A stretch of DNA of 64,000 nt from Otis tarda (Eukaryota > Chordata > Aves > Otidiformes > Otididae): contig CM048552.1 of NCBI GenBank assembly GCA_026413225.1, forward strand, positions 140,009,053-140,073,052. Direction: 5' to 3'. The position numbers were made by a program, and so were the translations under genes. Under the pieces are notes generated by a model. It was not told the DNA's origin. It ran no database searches and worked only from the letters and a program-made list of their open reading frames with translations. Below are positions 22,871 through 35,036 of the stretch, piece by piece (the stretch's first letter is position 1; every line of letters begins with the position of its first letter).

Positions 22871-25757
22871 CTGAATGCTTTCATAATCACATTTGTAATG
22901 TTTCAGTGTAATTTATATGCCTATGTAGAGAAATCTACATCTATGTTAGTCACACTAATCTCTCTTGGCACAATCCCAGTGAAATTATTTTAATTACTGT
23001 TATTATATCAGCGATATTCAAGATAAACATGATAGTAGTCAGAAGACATTTTACAGCTTCTGTCAGTAGAACACTGGTAGAAGTCAGGAGTTGGAAAAAG
23101 TTTCAGTTTCTGTTTTTCCATCAAGAATTGCCAAAACCTGAAATCTTTTTCCTGAATGCTTGAGGAAGGGCATGGTGCTGTTCAGATTGTGACTAACGGT
23201 ATTGGGAGTGAGGTATCTTATCGATAGATGCCTCATCTATACAGAGATGAGACCTACTTCTGTCCTCAGTAGTTATGATGACACCACCCATGGCAGCTAC
23301 TGGAGGTATCAACTCCTTCACTCAATCATTTTACCTGCAAATGCTGTAGCTAATACTTAATTAAACCACGATCCAGTCAATGGTCTAAGATTTTGAAAAG
23401 ATGATTGACTGTGTAAAACACTGTATATAATATACAACTAAAGGTATTGCATAAAAATTCTATTAACTTATTATACTACATTTTGTCAGTGGTATATAAG
23501 AAACACAATTCAGAGACAAAGTTGTGACCTAAATGGTATTGCTAGTTCATTGTAATACAACCATAGAGAAGTAAGTCTGCTTCTCAAACATTTATTTAAT
23601 CTATAAAGATTGTTACAGTTCAGTAAAGGACATGATACATGCATTGCAGGGATTTTGTAATAGTTTTCTTGAAATTTGGCTTCTATTAAGACATATGCAG
23701 CTTTAATGTTTTACACAGAATGCATCACTATTGGCTGCTTTTGATGAGTTTTAAAAAGGAGCAATGAACATAAGTCAAACAGGTGAAAAATAGCACTGAG
23801 AGAAGATTAAGCATCTTATTTACCATTAAGTAGCTTAAACAAGACTGTAAAGAGTATTGTGTGACTATGGCTCAATTGTAGGTAGAAACCTTTGTCTGAA
23901 TATATAAAGCATACTTATTCCAGGCATATTCAGAGCTGTATTTATCTATATTTTGAGAAATCCATCCTACACCTCAAGTTTAACAGATGTTATTTCAGCT
24001 AATTCAGGATTTTGGCAGATGCCATTGTATAAGTATTTAGCATCAGTGACTGAATTTATCATTCCATTATCATCTGTGAAGGAGAATGAATGATAGTGTC
24101 ATAATTTCTGAGATATATAAAAGTTGGCACTGAAAAATGAGTTGGTGAATGCCGCTTACCTCCCATAGTACTAGAGATTTGTTTTCCAGATATTTCACTG
24201 TACCTATGTTGCATCTGACAGCTTCATGAGGAATGGATTTTTGCAGTGCTTCTGATGTTCCTGTCCAGAATAACATTCCTGTTTTTTTTAGTGCTAGTCA
24301 TTTCAAGGACTTTCTCAAAAAAAAAAAAAAGAATGCTTTAGATGTGACCACAAGTATTTTTCCAGATTCTATCTGGGATCTATCTTTTCTATTTTCCATA
24401 AGCCAACTTAGACCATGCTGCTAGTTGTGAAGTTTAGTAGAACAGTGAGTCATTTACTTCAGAATATTTCCATAAATGGCAAAATGGCATCAGATTACTA
24501 AGGTAGAAATTATTTCTCTGATTTAAGAGGGAAGTCCTTTCAGCTCCTCCACAGTTTTCTGTGTAGGTTTTGAAGGTCTCCACTCAAAATATTTAAAAAT
24601 ATGCTTGAAAGTTAAAGTATGTGGACAATGTTTTGGAAACATAGAAATTTAAAAAATTGGTTAAAAGCATAACTACTGTTTCAGATCCTAGTACTAGGAC
24701 ATCTTTTGATATAAACAAGCTTTAATGATATTTCTTCATTACTTTCCATGGTCAGAGGTTAACGATTCTAAATGATCTCACATCAGTTTTCTTAGGAATA
24801 CTTATAAGATGTATAAGACTTATTTAGATGAACTATGACAATTACACCTGAATCTTGTAGAAATGTAGACAGATGTTTCTTCTCTGACTCAGCCAACAAA
24901 CTACCATATTTAGTTTTGATTAATATTATACTCATCCTTTTGACTCATGGCCATTAAATTGAATGAAAAAGGGGTAGAAATTTAAACACTATGTATTTAA
25001 AACACTTTCTAATAAATTCTCTTGCTGGATTCCAGACACTTTGTAGGATTTTATTACTTAGCTATAGTTAAACTTATTAAAATATTTCCAACTTTCTTAT
25101 AATATTGGCCTTTCATGAACCTGTTTTCCTTTTACAATGGACTAGTTTTGGTCCTTGGATTCGTGGACCCAAATGCCCATGGATTTTTCATCTTGGAAAA
25201 ATCTTTGAAGTTCCTGGCATATAGACATCACAGGTGTTGGACAAAAATGTACTCTAAGTAGAAAAAAAAAAAAAAAAAGAAAAAAGGTTTTTTCCTTTGA
25301 AATAAGATTGTTCTATAATCAGAGTTTTTTACCTGTCCATTCCAAACAAATGGAAAACAATTGCCCTCTAATTTATGATGTAAGTCAGAAATATTAACTT
25401 TCAATGACAAGAGGATACACTGGTTTCTTCATCAGCAACATGATTAGAATTTACCTAGATCAGAATTATCATCCCATATGATATATGAAGAGTGGAAAGG
25501 CAAGGATAGAAAAATACCGTTGTCTCAGTTAGTATATGGGTAAACAACTGCAAATTTTGCTGAGAGAAGGAGGGAAGAGAAGAAAAAATATGTCATGTTC
25601 CACAAAGATACATTTCTTAATTAACCATTGCTGATTAATTGATGGATATAAGACTAAACTAACAGGTATTGTTATTTCAAAAGATCTAAATATCACATCA
25701 AAAAATTATGACACTAAGACTGCTTGTAATAGAATTATTACATGGAGTAAGAAAAAG
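22871..25757. other. AT-rich unique DNA, no gene seen
   Basis: No element or exon recognised. Homopolymer runs lie near 24315-24330 (A) and 25261-25280 (A/G). Open frames are 60-68 codons and unconvincing. Confidence 0.5.
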
Positions 25758-25965
25758 TACGAGGTCTTCACTATGAAGGTGGTAAGGCACTGGAACAGAT
25801 TGTGGATGTCCCATCCCTATAAGTGTTCAAGGCCAGCTTGGACGGGGTTTTGGGCAACCTGATCTAGTGGGAGGTGTCCCTGCCCATAGCAGAGGAATTT
25901 GAGCTAGATAATCTTTAAGGTCACTTGCAACCCAAATCATTCCATGATTCGATGACTCTCTCATT
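25758..25965 (+). mobile_element. CR1 LINE 3' fragment
   Basis: The sequence follows the CR1 C-terminus and 3' UTR: AAGGTGGTAAGGCACTGGAA, CCATCCCTATAAGTGTTCAA, GGGCAACCTGATCTAGTGGG, GAGCTAGATAATCTTTAAGG and the tail ATTCCATGATTCGATGA. The 3' UTR wording (GGTGTCCCTGCCCATAGCAG) is close to that of the element at 43.4-44.5 kb, which suggests the same subfamily. Only about 200 bp remain. Confidence 0.88.
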
Positions 25966-28900
25966 CTACGTAAATGTTAAAAAGAAGAAATTTTGCTATA
26001 AAATAGGAAAACATCAACAGTATTCAAAAAAGAAAGATAAAACCCTAAGTATGTTGATTATTTTTGTCTTAATATGAGATATCAATATGAAGAAAAGAAT
26101 GCTAGGATGCAACATGGAAATATTTTCAATGCCAAACTGACATGAGAAAGAAAGGAAGAAGAATTAAACTAAAAAGCATTGTCAGTAGAAGTATAAATTG
26201 CCATAAACTGATCATGAGTATAGTTGAGAAAGAAACTGATATTTTCCAGCTGTCAGAGTAGTGGAACAGCCTTCCTTTATGAAAGAGGATGAGGGACTGC
26301 TAAATAGTTTTGAGATGAAATCTAATCCTTTTCTCAAAAGACTGTGATTGCCTATAATAACTTATGACAATTCTCCATGCCCTTTCTTGTCATATTCCCA
26401 CAACTCCAAAGTGCTTTCTTTCTTTCAGTCTGAAATGTTTTAACTATTACATAATACATCTTAAACTAACAAACAGAATTCAATAAAATATTTTCAAACT
26501 TTTACAGAAATGCAGTGATTTTTTAATTACCCATGTTTCATGAGTTTATAATTTCTGAGGAAAAAGAAAGTATTCTGTGGGGAAAATTCTGAATACCTTT
26601 GTGAGAGGATTCCTCTCACATAATTTTAAATACTGGACTGCCTTTTATTGACCCACAAAACCCAATAGACGGATCAAAGCATCTCCAGACACTGAATCTT
26701 TCCACCTATCTCAAACAACAGTCTTGGAATGGGAAAAAAATAACCCTCTACAGGTGTCCTTGTGTGTGCCTATAGACTCCAGAATAGCTGTGAATCCTGT
26801 GAAACAATTTATGCTTGTATAAATAAAAACTATTTTTACAATGATTTTTATGAGATATCAAAATCTTGTTATTATTTCCATAAGTATGTAGCCCAAGCTA
26901 GATACCTGTGTATCAATTCAAGCCCTTAAAAGGTGAATTGTAATAACATTTAAGATGCCCTTAATTTGTGTGAGAAATTTTAAGAAAGAGGCAGCTAAAA
27001 GACAGGACCCATGAGAGATATCATTCTGGAATCAAAACTTTAGTCCAGATTAGAATACAGGATCCAGAAAAGAGTACTAGATACCTAACTATGGGCAAAT
27101 TAATCCTGCCTGATGAATACTAGGAGAAAAATTCAGTTAATTGTACTTAAGTAGCTTTTAGAGCGTGAGCTATATAGATTTTCAATTACTGAAATGGATG
27201 TCTATCTTACATGCAGACACTCAAAATATAGGTATTTTTATCTGTGAGACTGCCACTAACTTTCAGTTGATGTTAGACAGGCAAAATGAAAATCCAACTG
27301 CATATTTGACATCAAAATCTGGCAGACTTTTTTTTTTCTCAACTACTTTTTTTTTTCTCTTATGGGTAAAACACAGGCCTATCCTGGACAGAATGGACTC
27401 AGTCTCACTTCCCTTATGCAGACTCAGTGCCATCTATGATCCCTTATTGTATTCCATCTACCTCTCCAAAAGGGCTTGGGCTTGGTGCGTGTCCTGGGTC
27501 ATAGTCTCCATCTCTGCATAGGTGCTTCACTACAGCATCTCAAATGGTTTTAGGAATCTGTATGTGGACAACTGGACAAATAGATCTAAATTCAATCCTA
27601 GAAGCCAGGGAATTCCAGTGTGTAAAGCAGGAAGAGATTAACTAGATAATATTAAATAAAAAGAAGTTAATATTTTCTCACTTCTCTATAGAGCTGAATA
27701 GAACAATTTTTAATCCTTTCTGCTGAGTATCGTTATTTATTAACAAGGCAGTAAACCTATCCTGAAACGGAACCTGTTGATGAGTTTTCTCTAGTGTATA
27801 TCATATACATTCTGTTTGTATTTTCAGTCCTTCAGCAGCATTGCATGCTGGAAAACTGATGCTCAGTTTTGTGCTCTAGAGTGTCTGCCTCTTTCTTACT
27901 ACTAAAAATGAGAACATACAACTTCATTTTTTAAATTATTTTAAGTCAGTATTAGACTAAATTTTATTCCAGCTTTACTCTTTGTTTCTGTTTTTGTAAC
28001 AGTGCTTTGCCATAACTGCATTGTTCAAAACTTCTACCTTTAATATAAAAAAAATATTTGTAATATCCTACTTTATTTTTAGTTTAAGTTGTCTCTCCAA
28101 TATGTATTAATCCTAGGATGAATATTTTTTCAGTAATAAAACAGTCACCTAATGGGTTTTTAATAACCAAAGAGGAAGTTAAAATTATTTATTTGCCTAA
28201 CTTCCATTGTTCTTAATTTTAATGGCATGCAGTGATTAGTCAGGCTACTCTATCAATCTGTGGATTTTAACTACTGCTTTCTCTCTGAAAATCTGACATA
28301 AAAATGACTGAACCATATTTTGGCATATATATGAATATTCACAAGAGAGTAAAGTAACTTCATGGACCAATCACAGACTAATTGTTTTCAAAACAACGAA
28401 AAATTACTTCATATAAGCACATGCACATATACTACTCTATATACATGTAATAGCAATAGTAATTTAAAACAATATTTAGTTTCACAACCACAAAACTTTA
28501 TCTTATAGATCAGGAATTTAGCAATAAATTGTCATTTGTGGTGGTGCCCATCACCACTAGCTGGACTCTTAAAATATTCAAAATGTGTTCTCTTTCTCCA
28601 AAGACTGCTTTGCTTACAGGAAAGCATTGATTTTTGCCAGGAGATATACAGGAAGACAATCAATCAATGACAACTTTGCAAGAAAGCTACTATTAAAACT
28701 ACCCTTGGTTCTCACTTTTTATTCCTTGAGGTCATGCATTTATTTTAAATTTTTGTTTACCTGATGATTGAAGGGCAGTCACAATTTGAATCAATCTTAG
28801 TCAATTTTCATTTCTGCATAAATGAAATAAATAAAAAAATATGAATAAGAAAAGAAAACAAAATCATTTTAAAGGAAAACTTTCCATGGATTGGACCACT

Positions 28901-30847
28901 TCCAGTTGATTGCGTTTAAGCGTATTTTCCTTTTACTTCTTTATGCACATTTGTATTTCGAGCTATGCCATCTTATATACCTAATTATATATTTTAAAAT
29001 CCTTAACTGCTTATGTTGCTTGTCTGAAGTAAATAATACTTCCACTCTTCACAGCCTCCTTTTAAGGTGAAGTTATGGAGATTGTAACATCATTAAACTA
29101 CAGAAATCATGTAAGACTGAAGTAAGAAACAACTATTAAAATTCTGACTTTTTCTCCCAAGATAAAAATTAGTTCAGTATAACATATCATTTTACAATAC
29201 AAGTATTTGGATTTCAAAACTGAGATCTTGCAAAGACTAACAATGTTTTCCAACTGTAACACATATTGTCATCCCAAACTATTATATTTTTCTCAAAGGA
29301 AAAGCACAAAGCCAAATGTAGAAACAATAGAAAAAAAAAACTTTCCTATTTTTAAGATAGCTACAAAACTTCTGCACTTTTAAAAACAGGCAAACTGTTG
29401 CTTCAAGAAAAGACCTGTACCTACAAATAAAACCTAAAAAAAAAGTCAAGTCACGGAACTTTGCTGACACTATTCAAGATTGTTTATGAATTAACTGAAA
29501 CCGAGAAAATTGCATAGATCACAGAGAATAAAGGAATAAATAACAATTAAATAATAACTGTTTGGGTTACACTTGTTATTAGCAGTTACAGATAGATTAT
29601 ACCATGAACTGGAACAAAAGGTCTGTCAGTAAAAACATGCTGAAACAGTAGATCTGAAACTTTATACAGAATTGGGTGAAGGTCAAATGTATGCGATCAC
29701 TCAATGGTAACACTGAAGATAGAAACTTATCCTCTACTTGATATTTCTCTCTGAAACAATGTTTTGTTTTGGTTTTTTAAGAGATGAATAGATATGACTT
29801 CACAAGTGTATGAAGTACATATTAGAAAAAATATCAATAACATTTCAATTTTATAAGAGTGTTTTCCTCAGAAGCCATTACTGTATGGGACTACAGCTGT
29901 TTAGAAATCTCTCACCTGAAAGACATCAACTGAGTATGGTAAAAATACAGGGCACAATCTACTGCTAAAGGCACAAGGCTATATATATATATTCCCTCTG
30001 GGAACAATACAAAGAGGCAGAGCAGTGCTTTAATTATAAATTTATTGGATATGTTTACAGTGAAGAACTCAAATTATGTCAGGTAAGAAAGCACATGTCT
30101 CTATTGAGTTATGCAGTGTATGTTACTTTCTGTATCTCATCTCAGTCATACAAAATGAAGATAAAATACCAAGCTAGTACAGAAGACCTAAATAGTAAAA
30201 GAAACCCCGACTATGGTTCAGCAGTCAATGTAGTAAAATATAATTTAGAAGAAGCACTATCCAACTGCCAGTAACAGCAGTCTATAAATCAAATTACTTT
30301 GAAATCAAAGAAAGAGAGAGAGACTATTCTCATATTCATAAAAGAATAAGAGTAATTATCCAAATAGCTGCTGTGGAACAGATTACCCTTTAGAAATTCT
30401 TACTCGTTTAACATGCATTAGCTTGCTTTTCTTCACATTTTTTGGTGATTCTAGGCCAGAGGTAATGCTTCTCAGCACAGTACATCTTATGACTGATCTG
30501 AGTAGAAAATAAATATTTCAAAGCCTGCAGTAGAGGTAATTTATGTGTTCTCATCTATGTGAAGTGTTGTTTCCCATTTAATTTCAGAAAATATATAGCA
30601 GTAATGCAGAAGAAATGTAAATTTTCTCACTAGTTTTTTTAATGAAATGTCTTATTTCTTCACAAATTAAGTACTGTAAATATAGAAGAGCATGCTCAGG
30701 TAATACTTCTGGGATATTTTGTGTTATAAACAAAAAAATTTAAAATACAATTAGAAGGAGTTACTACAATTAAATTGGTAATTTGATACTTTAGTGATAA
30801 ATTTATGCCAAGTATCTTATTTTCTTGTCAATTCTCCACCCAGCTCA
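25966..30847. other. AT-rich unique DNA, no gene seen
   Basis: Nearly 5 kb without a firm element. The longest frame (118 codons, 27165-27521) contains a Phe-run coded by a T tract and is unlikely to be real. 26080-26350 may hold a very old LINE, listed separately. Confidence 0.5.
26080..26350 (+). mobile_element. Possible very old CR1-like 3' fragment
   Basis: The wording GTCAGAGTAGTGGAACAGCC followed by TTTGAGATGAAATCTAATCC and TTTTCTCAAAAGACTGTG resembles the 3' part of ancient CR1-type LINEs, where a W-x-Q-P block precedes a K-x-x-F-L block. No tail or frame survives. I would not insist on this without a profile search. Confidence 0.3.
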
Positions 30848-30884
30848 GGTAAATATTAACTCTATCCTGGCCAAAACCAGGACA
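30848..30884 (-). mobile_element. Short LTR-C 5'-end stub
   Basis: The complement reads TGTCCTGGTTTTGGCCAGGA and continues TAGAGTTAATATT, matching the first ~35 bases of the LTR-C copy at 22103. Nothing further of the LTR is visible to the left. It is either a deletion remnant or the edge of an LTR whose body has decayed. Confidence 0.6.
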
Positions 30885-33125
30885 ACTTAACAGTGAGTAT
30901 ATTTTTCAGAATTTGGTTCAGCATATTTTAGTCCTAAGCATGTCAAGAACCTGGTCTTCCATTCCTTTCCTTAGGAAAAGATTCTATAATCTTATCAAGA
31001 GATGGGTTATGCTTATCACTACCAAGTGACAATGCTTGCAGGTAGAACATGATACTCTTTTTTAATGACCTGGAATAATCTCCACAGAAAGGAATTTGAA
31101 GTTGAAAAAATCCTCTTAAATTTAATCTTTGATGGTCAGGCAAATAAAGAAACTGAGAGTGGAAACTCAAGACATTTATCATGGCTGCCTTACAGCTTAA
31201 GACAATCATAGTGCAGTCATGCTTATTCACTCCAGCTTAGATTTTCAATTTACTTTGCATCCAGCATCCAGCAAACTGGAATGATTTAGAGCTAAAGACC
31301 AGATCAATGATATCAATTTACTTTACATTTACCTTATTTACCTTGTATTTATATTTAACTTATTTATAGGCTATGTGAAATATTATATGCAGTACACTAT
31401 TTGTGAAGGAATTGATTCATAGTCATGTAAACCTTTTGAACAAATATAAAACTACAGGCTATCTATATGTCACAAATTATATGACATGTGAAGAGGGCCC
31501 TAGCCAGCAGTTTGTTTTCTTTTCAAATAGCTGATATGGGAATAAAAGCCTGTTTGGCTGCGTGCATATGTAAGATTATTCATGAGTATAAGACTTTGTC
31601 AGGTGGGATCTCTGAACACTAAATAACAGGCGTTCTCATTTGAATAGCAAGCAGTGAAGGGCAATGTATTTTATATATTTTATACATGTTCATTTACGTA
31701 CATTGTTAATGGATGCTATATTAGAATAAACATCTTTAAAAGATCTTTGTGAAAATATTGTACTGGTTTCTCACTCTTCACAAAGTAGAATAATTACAAG
31801 TGACAGCTTTCTGGCAGTTATGTTGTTAGCTTTTTTCTGATGATAGTCAAAGTAAGCCTCCAGATCATTTAATCTTCAGCCTGTGGTCTTTAGAAACTAA
31901 AAAAACTGACAGCTGTTTGACACCTGAGAGATCTCCATCTACCTAGGAGACGCCAAGTCCTCCTTTATAATCAGTAGTATAAAAAAATACTGGTTTTGAT
32001 GATAAGGCATTTTCAAATTCATAGGAATTTTTTCTGGTGGTGTCATTTAACTACTGAGCCAGGGCACTGTGAGGGCTGCCTGTCCTGCAGGAGGGATCTA
32101 GGAGCAGAGGGTGGCCATGGGACCAGCAAGGCCATACCCTCTCTTGAGCAGAGCTCTGTCCTGCAACACTCAATGAGGAAGCAAGGCTGGAAAGAGGATG
32201 ATGATCAGTGCCAGTCCAGAGCCCTATAACTACCCAGGAAAGTCATGGTGATGGCATGGTTGAGATCTATTCCAGCCCCAGAGTTAGAACACCCTCAGGG
32301 CCTGACACGTATGGCTGAAAGAGAATTGGAACAGTTATTCCTGATGATAAAGCTGTAGAAGCTTTTATTTTTATCACTGATGGCTGACCTGCCCTTCAAG
32401 ATCTTGAGAAGATAATATGGGGTTTTTTTTTTCAGGCAATCCACTCTAATGAAGTCCTGGATTTTTTTTTTTTTAATTTCAATTTTTCTATTTTTTCTAG
32501 TGTCTAACTTGAATCTTTATTGCTACTAGTTAAACCAGCTACTTCTTGTCCTGATCATCTTGTTACACAGAAAAGAGACTATTCCCTTTCTGTTCAAAGC
32601 AGCCTGTTACACATGTGAAGACAGGTGTTGCTTCAAACTAGAAAAGCCCATGTGTTTTACTGTTTTGTTTTATGGTGTGATTATCAGCCTTCTGTTACCT
32701 TTTTTTGACTTGTTCCTTTTTATGGTACCAGAAATGACCCTACATCAGAAACCTAACCATAAAGAGGAAAGAATTGCTCAAAATAGCTTGCAAGGCTGAC
32801 TTCCATTTATACATGTTAACATACTGTTTATATTTTTTATTTTGGATTTTAAATTTTCTTTGACATTTCTATATATGCATTCATCTTGACATCTAGCATG
32901 CAATTCATTACAGAATTGCTTTGTACCTGTTCTTCATCCTGTCTTGTGTAGTTGTTTTTATTTGTGTTAAGAATGTGTAGTTTGTGTTGTCTTGTGTAGT
33001 TTGTGTTAAGAATGAAGATGCACAATCAGATTGAGCTCTGATCACGCTGATGAAACACCTCCTCATCTCCATAGAAGGTTGTATTTGTATATCAGTAGAA
33101 TAAAAATAAAAAGAATAGGAAATAA
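30885..33125. other. Unique DNA, no gene seen
   Basis: Mostly AT-rich. A more GC-rich patch lies at 32050-32330 with a 77-codon frame that I do not recognise. An imperfect duplication occurs at 32940-33014. The last five bases before the next LTR (GTTAA, 33126-33130) are its target duplication. Confidence 0.5.
32940..33014. repeat. Imperfect ~40-bp tandem duplication
   Basis: Two successive units share GTCTTGTGTAGTT and TTTGTGTTAAGAATG, with length differences between them. A simple slippage duplication. Confidence 0.7.
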
Positions 33126-33130
33126 GTTAA

Positions 33131-34275
33131 TGTCGTAGTTCAGCCCCGATCAGGACTGGACTACACAGTTTCTCTCTCACTCACCCCACCCTCCGAGAGA
33201 ACAGGGGGAGATAATATAAGGAAAAACGGCTCGAGGTTTGAGATAAGGACAGGGAGAAAATCCTTAAAGTTACCATCACAGGCAAAACATACTCAACCTG
33301 GGGAAAACTATTCATTTATTACTACAAACAGCAGGATAATGAGACAGAGAACAAGATAACCTCCCCCCACCCCTCCCTCTTCCCAAACTTAACATTATCT
33401 CTACTACCTTCCCCTCCCGAGCGGCACAGGGGGGAAGAGGGAATGGGGGTTGCAATCAGTTCATCATACGTTGTTTCACACCGCTGCTTCATGGTTGGGG
33501 GAAGAACTCCTCACATTCCTCCCCTGCTCTGTTGTGGGGTCCCACCCCTATGCCACAGTCCTTCCTGAAACTGCTCCGGCATGGGTCATCTCTTCCACGG
33601 AGTGCAGTCTCTCCAGAATGGCTGTCCCAGTGGGCCCTCCACGGGCCACAGCCGCCTTCAGGCATCCACCTCCCCCTGGTGTGGGGTCCTTCACGGGCTC
33701 CAAGTGGATCTCTGCTCCTCCATGGACCTCCATGGGCTGCAGGGGGACAACCTGCTCCACCATGGTCGTCACCACAGGCTGTAGGGGAATCTTGGCCAGG
33801 AACCGCATTACTCCTCCCCCTCCTTCTGAACTGACCTTGGCGTCTGCAGCTGTTCCTCACAACAGGCTGGCAGATGTCTCTCAGGATCTTTTTTACATCT
33901 TATTCACTTCTCATCTCCTCTCCACTTCTTGCAGCCAGGCCAGACCGAGTTGGGCCCAGTCGGCTGCCTGGCGGGAGGCCAGAGGGTGAGGCCTGCAAGG
34001 CCCATGAGGCCTGCGCCTCCCCCTCTGCGCCTCTGCCCCCGCTCAGCTTCTTCACATTTTCTCTTCTCTCTTTTTTTTTTCCTGTTTTCCCCTTCTTAAA
34101 TACATTATCACAGAGGCGTTATCACGGAACATTGTGCTACCAATCGGCTCGGCCTTGGCCAGCAGCAGGTCCGCCCTAGGCCCGGCCGAGTCCACTGAAC
34201 AAAGGGGAGTGACTTCTAGCAGTTTCCTACAGAAGGTACCACCTTAAGCCCCCCTCACTAAACAAAACCACGACA
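33131..34275 (-). mobile_element. Solo LTR, family LTR-B (copy 2, complete)
   Basis: A 1145-bp segment runs from TGTCGTAGTTCAGCC to AACAAAACCACGACA, with matching inverted termini TGTCG...CGACA, and is flanked by perfect 5-bp repeats GTTAA (33126-33130 and 34276-34280). An AATAAA signal on the minus strand (complement of 33315-33320) sets the orientation: U3 is the long GC-rich right and central part, R/U5 the left ~180 bp. No internal viral sequence adjoins it, so it is a solo LTR. It serves as the reference for the family, which has four other copies in this window (5361, 34519, 35037, 37126). The duplication length fits ERVL-like elements. The overlapping frames of 86-179 codons are LTR sequence, not genes. 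Confidence 0.9.
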
Positions 34276-34280
34276 GTTAA

Positions 34281-34518
34281 AGATGCAAAAATGTAAGCTT
34301 GTACGAAAACATGTTTCAAAGTTCTATAAGGAAAACAAATAGCAATGATTTTTTAAAAACTTAGTGAAAAATATCAAAATTACAAGTGACATTCAGGAAC
34401 AAAAAAAGAATAATATTTTTCTTCAGTTTGAGCTGATGTAGAAAGAGTTACCATGGTTTGGAAATAAATTCCTTCTTTTTTCTTCATTTGTTTGTTGTTG
34501 TACTTCGAGGAGTGAAGT
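34281..34518. other. Short AT-rich spacer between LTR-B copies
   Basis: About 240 bp of AT-rich sequence with a T-rich end. No feature. Confidence 0.5.
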
Positions 34519-34921
34519 ATGGGCTGCACCACAGGCTGCAGGGGAATCTTGGCCAGGAGCTGCATTACTGCTCCCCCTCCTTCTTCACTGGCCTTGGCAT
34601 CTGCAGTCATTCCTCTCACAAAAAAATTCTTCACAACAGGCAGGCAGACGCCTCTCAGGTTCTCTCCACATCTCCTCTCCATTTCTTGCAGCCGGGCCGG
34701 GCCGAGTCAGGCTCAGATGGCTGCCAGGTGAGAGGCCAGGGGGAGAGGGCTGCAAGGCCCACAAAGTGTGTGCCTCCCCCTCTCTGCCCCCACTTCAGCT
34801 TCTTCACATCTTCTTCTTTTTTTTTTTTTCCTATTTTTTCTTAAATACATTATCACAGAGGCATTATCAGGGAACATCAGCTGCCACTGTAGGACCCCCC
34901 TCACTAAACAAAACCAACACA
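34519..34921 (-). mobile_element. LTR-B half copy (copy 3, U3 outer half)
   Basis: From ATGGGCTGCACCACAGGCTG to the terminal AACAAAACCAACACA this is the right-hand part (plus-strand view) of an LTR-B, most like the copy at 35037. It starts abruptly at an internal LTR position and lacks the R/U5 side. The missing half is found, beginning exactly at the same internal base, at 37126-37747, but to the right rather than to the left. The bases after its end (TCTTA) do not match the bases before the other half (CAGCT). Confidence 0.82.
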
Positions 34922-35036
34922 TCTTATCAAAACAACAACAAAAACTCATTAACTATACTCATATTAATAGAATCTTTTTCCTAAATAATGTCAGTGTTGT
35001 TCTTTGTATCTTTCCATATACATGATAATAAGACAC

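Noticed and set aside
27165-27521. 118-codon plus-strand frame as an exon
   Set aside because: It contains poly-Phe from T runs and has no recognisable family. Splice-site-like flanks are not convincing.
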